Both the position numbers and the translations under genes were made by a program. A DNA stretch of 64,000 bases from Xanthomarina sp. F2636L (GTDB taxonomy: Bacteria; Bacteroidota; Bacteroidia; Flavobacteriales; Flavobacteriaceae), in assembly GCF_026410195.1 (NCBI RefSeq), contig NZ_JAPMLM010000058.1, positions 62,001 through 126,000 on the forward strand, written 5' to 3'. Positions 44,379 to 52,834 of the stretch are shown piece after piece. Positions within the stretch are counted from its first letter, which is position 1, and each line of letters begins with the position of its first letter. A model generated the notes under the pieces. The model saw only the letters and a list, made by a program, of their open reading frames with translations, had not been told where the DNA came from and made no database searches.

Positions 44379-44453
44379 CGGGGTGTAGCGTAGCCCGGTT
44401 ATCGCGCCGCGTTTGGGACGCGGAGGTCGCAGGTTCGAATCCTGCCACCCCGA
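44379..44453 (+). tRNA. tRNA-Pro, anticodon TGG
   Basis: A complete cloverleaf of 75 bases without encoded CCA. The acceptor arms CGGGGTG / CACCCCG pair, the anticodon stem CCGCG / CGCGG encloses TTTGGGA with TGG at the anticodon, and the T arm GCAGG-TTCGAAT-CCTGC is standard. The anticodon reads CCN proline codons. It has its own promoter and terminator. Confidence 0.96.
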
Positions 44454-44459
44454 CTAATT

Positions 44460-44492
44460 AAGCCTAAAATCTGTAAGATTTTAGGCTTTTTT
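44460..44492 (+). terminator. terminator after tRNA-Pro
   Basis: The stem AAGCCTAAAATC / GATTTTAGGCTT with a 5-base loop is followed by Ts. Confidence 0.9.
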
Positions 44493-44535
44493 AGGCAAAA
44501 AGTCGTCGGAGTCAGCCGAACGTTAGTTTTGTCAT

Positions 44536-44571
44536 AAAAAAAGCCGTCAACTGCGATAGCAGTTTAGGCTT
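44536..44571 (-). terminator. minus-strand terminator-like stem-loop downstream of tRNA-Pro
   Basis: The stem AAGCC plus AACTGC pairing with GCAGTT plus GGCTT (loop GATA, small bulge) is followed on the minus strand by seven Ts. It could stop leftward transcripts that pass the sigma factor terminator. Confidence 0.6.
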
Positions 44572-44608
44572 GATTGAGCAACATCACTTAATCAGGATCA
44601 GCGAAGCT

Positions 44609-44628
44609 AATCCTGCCACCTCGACTAA
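44609..44628 (+). repeat. duplicated tRNA-Pro 3' end (19 of 20 bases)
   Basis: The sequence repeats 44438-44457 (the T-arm end, acceptor 3' strand and four bases after it) with one C-to-T change, 171 bases downstream. It is preceded by CAGGAT...ATCCTG, which folds like a longer T arm. The rest of the tRNA is absent. It looks like a tRNA or att-site remnant. Confidence 0.7.
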
Positions 44629-44662
44629 AAAAAACCAATCATGAAAATGATTGGTTTTTTTT
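44627..44662. terminator. bidirectional terminator next to the ECF sigma factor gene
   Basis: The stem CCAATCAT / ATGATTGG with a GAAA tetraloop has eight As before and eight Ts after, so it works in both directions. Confidence 0.92.
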
Positions 44663-44691
44663 GTTTATTTTAAATTTTTCGTTGTAAAATA

Positions 44692-45267
44692 TTAATTACC
44701 AAACAACAAAAATAAAATTCCATCTACTTTAGGACCTATTTTTATTCGTAAAATCGAAAAAGCTTTGGTTATATGTGCTTCAACAGTTTTAAGAGAAATA
44801 TTTTTATGCTCAGCAATTTCAATATTTGTAAGACCACTTTCTTTACTTAATAAAAAGATTTCTCTGCATTTGGGTGGTAAATTCTGAATTTCCTTCTTTA
44901 CAAGACCAATCAAATGTTCTACGGCACTTGAATCGTTATCCTCTATAATAGTTGTAAGTTCTTCAATATATTTTTTTTCTAATGGGAATACATTTTTTTG
45001 CTTTCTATACTGATCGATAAATTCGTTATAAACTAATTTATATAGAAAACTTTTTATAGAAAATTCAGATTTTAATTTACCTCTTTTCCTCCAAGTGCGT
45101 ATAAAAACATTTTGTACAATATCTTCAGCTAAATCGTGGTCCCGTGTTAATCCATAAGCATACACACATAGTTTATGATGATAATTATCCACCAAATAAG
45201 TATAAGCTTTTGATTCTCCAGATTTTAGAGATTCAATAAGGTGCGTGTTATCTGAATACAGATTCAT
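44692..45267 (-). CDS. ECF sigma factor (sigma-70 family)
   Basis: A 191-residue RNA polymerase sigma factor. I use ATG 45267 because the longer ORF starts with TTG. Region 2 shows H-D-L-A-E-D-I-V-Q-N-V-F near 55 and region 4 holds L-P-P-K-C-R-E-I-F-L-L-S with the helix-turn-helix T-N-I-E-I-A-E-H-K-N-I-S near 145. The type accompanying FecR and SusC/D genes in Bacteroidota is activated by the outer-membrane receptor through the anti-sigma factor. It is divergent from the fecR gene, with about 115 bases between. Confidence 0.92.
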   Translation of the reverse strand: MNLYSDNTHLIESLKSGESKAYTYLVDNYHHKLCVYAYGLTRDHDLAEDIVQNVFIRTWRKRGKLKSEFSIKSFLYKLVYNEFIDQYRKQKNVFPLEKKYIEELTTIIEDNDSSAVEHLIGLVKKEIQNLPPKCREIFLLSKESGLTNIEIAEHKNISLKTVEAHITKAFSILRIKIGPKVDGILFLLFGN

Positions 45268-45383
45268 AATATGAGAAAATACCAATAAAAAAGGTTATTT
45301 GTTGTGCAAAGTATAAAAAAAGTGAATAAAAAAGTTAGGGTTGTTTAAAAAAGGTTCGTAATAGATGTAAATAATAGATTAAA

Positions 45384-46553
45384 ATGATATCTCCAAATCA
45401 GGAAAAATTAATAATTAAATTTCTAACCAATCAGGCAACTGCCTTAGAGTTAGATTGTCTTGAAAAATGGCTTGAAGATTCTAATAATAAAGAGTTATTC
45501 AAAACATTTGTAAAAATAAATTACGCAGTGGAATATAATGTAAGACAATATGACTCAAATAAAGTGAAGACTGCGTTGTTGGATGTTATAAACCAAGATA
45601 AGAAGGTAATTAAGCTAAACAAATCCAAACAATTTTTAAAATATGCAGCTGCTGCAATTGTAGTAGGAATATTAGCAACAGGATATTTCTTTAAAGATAC
45701 GTTTTATGATAATAAAGAAGAATTTCAATCTATACAAATAGCTAGTCCTATCGAGATAGGTTCTAATAAAGCCGTTCTTACTTTAGAAGATGGAAAAGAA
45801 GTTGCTCTTGAGAAAACAAAAGTCTACGAGACAAAAAATTTAAGTAGCGACGGAGAAACCTTAATTTATCAGGCTGCTGAAGAAAACCTCACAGAAATAA
45901 CCTATAACTACTTAACCATTCCTAGGGGAGGACAGTTTTTTATCACTTTGTCTGATGGAACCAAAGTTTGGTTAAACTCCGAATCCAAAATAAAATACCC
46001 AGTTTCATTTCAAGAGAAAAAACCTCGTAATGTCGAGCTGGTTTATGGTGAAGCTTATTTTGATGTATCTCCAAGCGAAGTACACAATGGAGCTTCTTTT
46101 ATAGTAAGTTCTAAAGGCCAAGAAATTGAAGTTCTTGGTACAGAATTTAACGTAAAAGCCTATCAAGATGAAACCATTACTTACACCACATTGGTAGAAG
46201 GTAAAATTGCTTTAGAGACAAATGATAATAAAGAAATACTAAAACCAAGTCAGCAAGCCATAATTGTTGAAGGTGAAAATGGCATTGATATTAAAACAGT
46301 TGAGGTTTATGGAGAAATCTCTTGGAAAGATGGCATTTTTAGTTTTAAAGGAAAATCCTTAAAACACTTGATGAAAGTTCTTTCCAGATGGTACGATGTA
46401 GAGGTAGTATTTGAAAATAAAGAGCTTGAAAATATGACTTTTAAAGGGGTATTAAGTAAGCAACAATCAATTGAAGAAATATTGTCTGCAATTAAAAGCG
46501 CAAGTGTTATTAATTCATTTGAAATTAAAGATAAAACAGTTTTTATAAAATAA
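45384..46553 (+). CDS. FecR-family anti-sigma factor
   Basis: A 389-residue inner-membrane protein: a cytoplasmic sigma-binding domain (1-85), one helix at about 88-104, and a periplasmic FecR domain with L-S-D-G-T-K-V-W-L-N-S-E-S-K-I-K-Y-P near 192 and G-E-A-Y-F-D-V near 222. A C-terminal STN-like DUF4974 domain begins with K-G-K-S-L near 327. It transmits a signal from the STN domain of the neighbouring SusC-type receptor to the sigma factor. It is 101 bases upstream of that receptor gene. Confidence 0.93.
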   Translation: MISPNQEKLIIKFLTNQATALELDCLEKWLEDSNNKELFKTFVKINYAVEYNVRQYDSNKVKTALLDVINQDKKVIKLNKSKQFLKYAAAAIVVGILATGYFFKDTFYDNKEEFQSIQIASPIEIGSNKAVLTLEDGKEVALEKTKVYETKNLSSDGETLIYQAAEENLTEITYNYLTIPRGGQFFITLSDGTKVWLNSESKIKYPVSFQEKKPRNVELVYGEAYFDVSPSEVHNGASFIVSSKGQEIEVLGTEFNVKAYQDETITYTTLVEGKIALETNDNKEILKPSQQAIIVEGENGIDIKTVEVYGEISWKDGIFSFKGKSLKHLMKVLSRWYDVEVVFENKELENMTFKGVLSKQQSIEEILSAIKSASVINSFEIKDKTVFIK

Positions 46554-46654
46554 AAAGGGAACAAAGATTAGACCGTCGAAAGCATAATACTTTATTCCCG
46601 AAAATTCATTACTAATCAATTAAATGTTTAACCAATTAAATAATATGCAAATTT

Positions 46655-49600
46655 ATGGAAATTAACTTAAAGACAGTTTTTTTTAGCTTTAGAAAAAAAC
46701 TATTAATCCAGATTATGAAATTGTTCGTTCTTTTATGCTGTTTTACAGCTTTTAGTTTTACTCCAGCAACAATTGTTTCGCAAAATGCTAGAGTAACAAT
46801 TGATATGGATAAAACAGTAACAGTAGATGAAGTGTTTGATATTATAATGAATCAAACTGATTATAGATTTATCTACCAAGAAGGTCTGTTTAACAACTTG
46901 CCTAAAGTAGAGTTAAGAAAAGGAAGAATAAAAGCAAATAATTTGTTAAAAAGAAGTCTATCTTCTGGAACCTTCGATTTTGAATTTACTCAAAATAATA
47001 CTATCGTTATTAAAAATCAGTCCTCAAAAGCGCAAGATAATTTGTTTCAAGATCGTGAAGTTAGTGGAATTGTAAAAGACGAAACTGGTATGCCCATGGC
47101 CGGAGTTACCATTGTGGTAGAAGGCACACAAAGAGGTGTTGTTACTAATTTTGATGGTGGATATACTATAGTTCTCGAAGGAAGTGAAAATATTTTGGTG
47201 TTTTCTTCTTTAGGCTATAAAACAGAGCGTATTAGTGTTGGAGAAGAGAATGAGATAAATATAATCATGAAAGAAGATTTAAGTCAATTAGAAGAAATTG
47301 TACTTATTGGTTATGGCGAACAAAAACGTGAAGACGTTAGTGGAGCTATATCTTCTATAGATCCAGGAAATGTAATACAGGCTGCTACAGGGTCTATTGG
47401 GTTTGATAAAGCTTTAGGTGGCTTAGTCAAAGGTGTTCAAGTTAGTCAAGCAAGTGGACGTCCTGGAGCACCTGCAAGACTTAATATTAGAGGTGTTACT
47501 TCACCACTTTCAGATATAGGAGGGTTAAATCAGCCTTTATATGTTATCGATGGAGTTCCTTTTAATATTGATGCTTTAGCCGGAGCCAATCCCTTATTAA
47601 CAATTAATCCTAGCGATATTGAAAGTTTTGATATTTTAAAGGATGCTGCAGCGACTTCTATTTATGGATCTCGTGGTGCAAATGGTGTGATTATCATTCA
47701 AACGAAAAGAGGAAAGCGTAATCAAGAACCTAGCATTAATTTTTCTTATGCAACAACTATAGCAAAGCCTATAAATACAGTAGATGTTTTAGATGCTAGT
47801 CAATATCGTGAATTTTACGATTTGCTTATCCAAAATAGTGTGAATGCTATGAATGCTGGACAAATGGATCCGTTTTTCGCTTTCGATTTAGCAAATATTG
47901 GATATGTGGATATAGATTTTAGCACCTTTGAAGTTACCTACGATGGGTTAAGAGAGGATTACTTTGGTACTGCTAACACAGATTGGAATAATGAAGTATT
48001 TAGAGATATGGCTATTACCAACCAGGCTAATTTAAGTTATAATGGAGGAAGTAGTAAAACTAATTACTCTTTAAGCTTGTCTTTTATAGATCAAGAAGGG
48101 TTAACCATATACGATGAGTTAGCACAATATACCTTAGGAGTTTCTTTAGATACAGATATCAATAAATATATAACTGTTGGTGGTTCTGTTAATGTAGGTC
48201 ATACAAAATCTAATTCAGGTGAAGATGATTTGTTTGGACAATATACTGTAAACTCATCTATTGCTCAAGCCAGACCAGATTTACCTGCTTATGATGAAAA
48301 TGGTCAATTGTTTGGACAAGAAGTTTATACGTATGGTTTTCCAACTTACGAGCCTAACCCATTAATGCGTTTACAAAATAAAACAACTAATAAAGCATAT
48401 AATTTTATTGGGAATGGTTATATTGAAGTAGAACCTATTAATAGACTAAAAATTAAGGCAGATGTTAATTCTGCAGTATTTTATACAGACAACAGTAGTT
48501 TTGTGCCAAAAATTACTCAAACCGATTTTGTGTTTTTTGAAAACGATTCCTTTTTAAGTGAGGCTACAGGTTTAGTAACCAATTTAACTACTAACTTAAC
48601 AGCTAATTACGATTTTACACTATCTGATAATCACTTTAATGTGATGGTAGGAGCAGCTTGGGATCGTACAAAATTTGATAATAAAAGTCAGTTTTATACA
48701 GGATTTCCTAATGACGATGTGCTAACAAACGCATCATCTGCTGAAACTGTTTTAGGATATAGTCATACGCAATTAGAAACGGGATTAAACTCTTTATTCT
48801 CTCGTTTAACATACGATTATAAAGGTAGATATAATGCCACCTTTAATTTTAGAACAGATACCTCATCAAAGTTTGGTCCAGATAATAAACGAGCATATTT
48901 TCCATCGCTTTCTGCTGGTTGGAATATATCAAATGAACAGTTTATGAGTGATTCTAAAACTGTTGATGCCTTAAAATTTAGAGCAAGTATTGGACGTGTA
49001 GGTTCTACAAATGTATCAGATTACGCTTATATCCAATTTATTGAAACAAATTCTGGAGATAATTATTTAGGTAATACAGGTTTGGTTTTAGGTAATAATT
49101 TTCCTAATCCTAATGTAGGATGGGAAACAACCGAAGAGTTAAATTTAGGGTTAGATTTTGGTTTATTTAATTCTAGATTACGTGGAGGACTAGATGTGTA
49201 TACCAGAAAAACCAATGGTGCTTTAGTAAAAGCTCCTATCCCATTAGAATTGGGTCCTAGCACATACTACTCTAACTTATTGGATGTAACAAACAAAGGG
49301 GTAGAAGTAAGTTTAGGAGGTGATATTATTAAAAACAAGAACTTTACTTGGACTGCAAATATTAACTGGGCTTTTAATAAAAATAAACTGGTGAGTCTTA
49401 ACGGAGCCAATATTAACGATTATCAACTAGACTATTTTGTGGAAGGGCAACCAGTAGGAACGATTAAAGGCTATAAAGTGGTTAAAATTATCCAATCACA
49501 AGACGAGATAGATGCGCTTAACGCAAACTCTCCAACAGGTTTTTACGATCAATTCTCAACTGGAGCAGGAGATTACCTGTATGAAGATATTAATGGAGAT

Positions 49601-50149
49601 GGACAAATTACACAAGAAGACAGAACCATTATTGGTGATATAGAACCAGATTTCTTTGGGGGTATTTCAAATACATTTGTATATAAAAACTTTAGTTTAT
49701 CAGCTTTTTTCCAATTTTCGGTAGGGGCAGAATCTGTTTGGAACTCCATTCCATTAGGAACATTTAATAATTTGGGAGAAAACAAGTATAGTGAATACGC
49801 TTTAAATACTTGGACTCCAGAAAATCCAAATGCACAATATGCGAGAGCATTGTACTTTGATCCTTCAGCTAGTAGTAGAGTGTCCGACCGTTATTTATAC
49901 GATACGTCTTATTTAAGACTAAAAAGCCTGCAACTTTCTTACAACTTAGATAAGAATTTAATGAATAAAATAGGAATAGATCACGCAACCTTAATGCTTA
50001 CAGGATCTAATCTGGTAACCTGGACGAAATGGCCAGGAATAGACCCGGAAACTTTTTCTGAAAGAGGTGGGATAATAGATAGTGTTAGCAACGAGGATCC
50101 ATATCCTTTAGCTAGATCATTCTCATTAGGTTTACAAGTTCAATTTTAA
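46655..50149 (+). CDS. SusC/RagA-type TonB-linked receptor with STN signalling domain
   Basis: A 1164-residue outer-membrane transporter. After a signal peptide (ending near 43), an STN domain (about 48-120) links to the anti-sigma factor. A carboxypeptidase-like regulatory domain follows (G-I-V-K-D-E-T-G-M-P-M-A-G-V near 138), then the TonB box region (E-E-I-V-L-I-G-Y-G near 215), the plug (G-S-R-G-A-N-G-V-I near 337) and a 22-strand barrel ending in L-G-L-Q-V-Q-F. The substrate is imported together with the SusD-like lipoprotein encoded next, 11 bases downstream. Confidence 0.96.
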   Translation: MEINLKTVFFSFRKKLLIQIMKLFVLLCCFTAFSFTPATIVSQNARVTIDMDKTVTVDEVFDIIMNQTDYRFIYQEGLFNNLPKVELRKGRIKANNLLKRSLSSGTFDFEFTQNNTIVIKNQSSKAQDNLFQDREVSGIVKDETGMPMAGVTIVVEGTQRGVVTNFDGGYTIVLEGSENILVFSSLGYKTERISVGEENEINIIMKEDLSQLEEIVLIGYGEQKREDVSGAISSIDPGNVIQAATGSIGFDKALGGLVKGVQVSQASGRPGAPARLNIRGVTSPLSDIGGLNQPLYVIDGVPFNIDALAGANPLLTINPSDIESFDILKDAAATSIYGSRGANGVIIIQTKRGKRNQEPSINFSYATTIAKPINTVDVLDASQYREFYDLLIQNSVNAMNAGQMDPFFAFDLANIGYVDIDFSTFEVTYDGLREDYFGTANTDWNNEVFRDMAITNQANLSYNGGSSKTNYSLSLSFIDQEGLTIYDELAQYTLGVSLDTDINKYITVGGSVNVGHTKSNSGEDDLFGQYTVNSSIAQARPDLPAYDENGQLFGQEVYTYGFPTYEPNPLMRLQNKTTNKAYNFIGNGYIEVEPINRLKIKADVNSAVFYTDNSSFVPKITQTDFVFFENDSFLSEATGLVTNLTTNLTANYDFTLSDNHFNVMVGAAWDRTKFDNKSQFYTGFPNDDVLTNASSAETVLGYSHTQLETGLNSLFSRLTYDYKGRYNATFNFRTDTSSKFGPDNKRAYFPSLSAGWNISNEQFMSDSKTVDALKFRASIGRVGSTNVSDYAYIQFIETNSGDNYLGNTGLVLGNNFPNPNVGWETTEELNLGLDFGLFNSRLRGGLDVYTRKTNGALVKAPIPLELGPSTYYSNLLDVTNKGVEVSLGGDIIKNKNFTWTANINWAFNKNKLVSLNGANINDYQLDYFVEGQPVGTIKGYKVVKIIQSQDEIDALNANSPTGFYDQFSTGAGDYLYEDINGDGQITQEDRTIIGDIEPDFFGGISNTFVYKNFSLSAFFQFSVGAESVWNSIPLGTFNNLGENKYSEYALNTWTPENPNAQYARALYFDPSASSRVSDRYLYDTSYLRLKSLQLSYNLDKNLMNKIGIDHATLMLTGSNLVTWTKWPGIDPETFSERGGIIDSVSNEDPYPLARSFSLGLQVQF

Positions 50150-50160
50150 AAAATAAAAAA

Positions 50161-51576
50161 ATGAAAACATTTAAAAACACATATAAAAGTCTAGTTTATT
50201 TATTTCTTTTAGCTATAGTTACAAGTTGTAGTATAGACGACGTAGAGCCTATCAATCAATTACCAGCTGAAGATGCTATTACAGACGAAACCTCTGCACA
50301 ACAAGTTTTAAACAGTGTATACGATTTAGGAAGAGAATTCGATTTAGGAGGCTTCCCACTTTATCTGGCAGCTTACGGAAACGAAGGAATGATTACCGGA
50401 TTCCTTTCTGGTAGCACAGGTTACAATACCAATCAAGTACCTGTAGAAAATATATTTTTAGCAAACCTTTATAACGGACATTACAAAATTATAAATCAGA
50501 GTAATTTTTTAATCCAAGAACTTGAGGCTGGTAAAGCAATAGGTATTTCAGATGAGCGTAAAACAGAAATGATTGCAGAAGCTAAATTTCAAAGAGCATT
50601 TTCACACTTTACTTTGCTACGTTATTTTGGTCAGTTTTACGATCTAAATTCAAGTCTTGGAATTGTTATAAAAGACCAATTCTCTTCAGAGCTTGTTGCA
50701 TTACCTAGAAACACAGTTCAAGAAGTTTACAATCATATTATTGAAGATTTAGAATATGCAGAAGCTAATGGTCCTATTTTTATACCTCATTACTTTACAG
50801 GTAGCCTAGCAGCACGTGCGTTATTAGCTAAAGTATCTCTTTATATAGGCGACTATCCAAGAGCAGCTATATTAGCTGATCAGGTAATTAATAATGTTGA
50901 GGACTATGCTTTAGAAACAACTTACTCTTCAATTTTTTCAAATAGTTTTGATTCCTCAGAAGTTATTTTTGCACCATATTCTGGTCCAGAAAATGAAGGA
51001 GGTAGTACTATGAATCAGGTAAATAGAACTACTTATAGCGAAAACTTAAGAGCTTTATCAGATGCTCAAGTTGGAGTTGTAGGAGATGGTGACCTATCTG
51101 GCACAGGTGCAGGTTACGACCCAAGATTCAGTTTTGCTTATTCTCAAGTAACACAAGGAAATAACCAAAATGGAAAATACCCTTTTTTAGATAATGTATC
51201 TTCACAAGGAAATACACTTTATCATCTTCGTTTAGCCGAAATATTTTTAATCCACGCAGAAGCAGAAGCAAGACGTTCAGGTGGTGTTCTAACCGATGCT
51301 TTAGGTAGTTTGAATATAATTAGATTACGTGCAGGTGTAACTGCTAAAAATTTAGATCCTTTAACTATTTTAGAAGATATTCGTCAAGAAAAATTATTAG
51401 AATTGTTTTTTGAAAATGGCGAGTCTTGGTTCGATATGGTTCGATATGCAAAGTTGGGAGATATTGATATATCTACAGTAAAACCAACGGTAATTTCAGA
51501 AAACCAATATGTATTACCAATTCCTTCGCAGGTAAGAATAGGTAATAACAATGTGAGTCAAAATCCTGGTTATTAA
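50161..51576 (+). CDS. SusD/RagB-family surface lipoprotein
   Basis: A 471-residue lipoprotein (lipobox V-T-S-C, Cys22) with SusD-family helical repeats: A-E-A-K-F-Q-R-A-F-S-H-F near 141, A-A-R-A-L-L-A-K-V-S-L-Y near 220, and the C-terminal R-L-A-E-I-F-L-I-H-A-E-A and I-R-Q-E-K-L-L-E-L-F-F-E-N-G near 360-430. It forms the lid over the SusC-type channel. The ligand cannot be deduced. No glycoside hydrolase lies nearby. Confidence 0.95.
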   Translation: MKTFKNTYKSLVYLFLLAIVTSCSIDDVEPINQLPAEDAITDETSAQQVLNSVYDLGREFDLGGFPLYLAAYGNEGMITGFLSGSTGYNTNQVPVENIFLANLYNGHYKIINQSNFLIQELEAGKAIGISDERKTEMIAEAKFQRAFSHFTLLRYFGQFYDLNSSLGIVIKDQFSSELVALPRNTVQEVYNHIIEDLEYAEANGPIFIPHYFTGSLAARALLAKVSLYIGDYPRAAILADQVINNVEDYALETTYSSIFSNSFDSSEVIFAPYSGPENEGGSTMNQVNRTTYSENLRALSDAQVGVVGDGDLSGTGAGYDPRFSFAYSQVTQGNNQNGKYPFLDNVSSQGNTLYHLRLAEIFLIHAEAEARRSGGVLTDALGSLNIIRLRAGVTAKNLDPLTILEDIRQEKLLELFFENGESWFDMVRYAKLGDIDISTVKPTVISENQYVLPIPSQVRIGNNNVSQNPGY

Positions 51577-51612
51577 ATATATAACCAAGTATGAACTTTT
51601 AAAACAATATAT

Positions 51613-52647
51613 ATGAAACATATTAGTATAATAGCCATAATAGTATTACTTGTTGTCTCTTGTAAACAAGAACAATCACCAAAAGACTATTTAATTTTGG
51701 AAGGTAAAATTACCAATCCAATTGATAGTTTAAATTTACGCTTGTTTGATCCTATTGCTAACAGAACCATAATGGTTGATGTTGATGAACAAGGGAATTT
51801 TAATGATACTATTAAAATTGAAAAACCGGCTACATTCACGGCAGTTTATAAAAACATCTTTAGTATATTTTTAAAAAATAATATGGATGTTAAAACAGAA
51901 TTTAATACCGAAGATTTTAATACTAGCCTTAAGTTTTCAGGAAATGGTGCAAACGAAAGTAATTTCTTAAAAATAAAATCGGCTAAAACAACTGATTTAT
52001 TTGGTGAGAATTATAAAGACTATCTAAGTTTAGATAAAGCAGATTTCGATAAAAAAACCGATACCTATATTGAGTTTTTAAAAAATGATTTAAGAGCCAA
52101 AGCTACAGACTTAGATTCAACATTTGTATTAGATCAAAAATTAGGTTTAGATAAATTTAAAGAAGAAATAACCGCTCAACATAAAGAGCAACAAACCATA
52201 AACAAAACTTTAGGAAAAGGAAATCCTTCTCCTCAATTTGTAGATTATGTAAACTATAAAGGAGGAACAAACTCTTTATCAGATTATAAAGGGAGTTATG
52301 TTTATATAGACGTTTGGGCTACCTGGTGTGCGCCATGTAAATACGAAATTCCATTTTTAGAAAAAGTAGAAAAGCAATATCACGATAAAAATATCAAGTT
52401 TGTAAGTCTTTCTATCGACAGAATAGCTGACGAAAAGAAATGGAGAGCCATGATTAAAGATAAAAATATGAGCGGGATTCAATTGTTAGCAGATAACGAC
52501 TTCGAATCGCAATTTGTTAAAGATTATTTTATCTATGGAATCCCGAGGTTTATCCTTATAGATCCTAATGGAAACATTGTTAATTACGATGCGCCTAGAC
52601 CTTCAGAAGAAAAATTAATAGAGTTATTTAATTCTCTTAATATTTAA
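51613..52647 (+). CDS. TlpA-like thiol-disulfide oxidoreductase lipoprotein
   Basis: A 344-residue lipoprotein (lipobox V-V-S-C, Cys17). The N-terminal region (about 20-120) resembles DUF4369, a beta-rich domain often preceding TlpA domains in Bacteroidota. The thioredoxin fold starts near 200 and has the active site W-A-T-W-C-A-P-C-K near 236-244, with the cis-Pro in Y-G-I-P-R near 313. It lies 36 bases after susD in the same direction. It may keep receptor or substrate cysteines reduced. Confidence 0.9.
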   Translation: MKHISIIAIIVLLVVSCKQEQSPKDYLILEGKITNPIDSLNLRLFDPIANRTIMVDVDEQGNFNDTIKIEKPATFTAVYKNIFSIFLKNNMDVKTEFNTEDFNTSLKFSGNGANESNFLKIKSAKTTDLFGENYKDYLSLDKADFDKKTDTYIEFLKNDLRAKATDLDSTFVLDQKLGLDKFKEEITAQHKEQQTINKTLGKGNPSPQFVDYVNYKGGTNSLSDYKGSYVYIDVWATWCAPCKYEIPFLEKVEKQYHDKNIKFVSLSIDRIADEKKWRAMIKDKNMSGIQLLADNDFESQFVKDYFIYGIPRFILIDPNGNIVNYDAPRPSEEKLIELFNSLNI

Positions 52648-52675
52648 TCCATTGTTTTAGTTTATTTATTAGATT

Positions 52676-52693
52676 AGAGAGCATCTGCTCTCT
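52676..52693 (+). terminator. weak stem-loop after the TlpA-like gene
   Basis: AGAGAGC / GCTCTCT with loop ATCT is a strong short hairpin, but no T-run follows. Termination is uncertain. Confidence 0.35.
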
Positions 52694-52800
52694 GGTCTGA
52701 TAATGTTTAAAACGTATAAGTATTATTAAGAATTGTCATTTTATTAATGTCACTTCGTTTTTAAAAATCATTCCTAAATCATTCATTTTCAAGAGTTATT

Positions 52801-52808
52801 TATTTTTG
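52801..52808 (+). promoter_or_regulatory. -7 element for the second M16 peptidase gene
   Basis: TATTTTTG matches TAnnTTTG, 26 bases before the ATG at 52835. It gives the peptidase its own promoter besides possible read-through from the SusC/D genes. Confidence 0.5.
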
Positions 52809-52834
52809 TAAATGTCACTTTAACATATTTAAAT

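Noticed and set aside
44454-44608. Second complete tRNA gene after tRNA-Pro
   Set aside because: Only the 3' 20 bases match; no acceptor 5' strand, D arm or anticodon arm could be folded.
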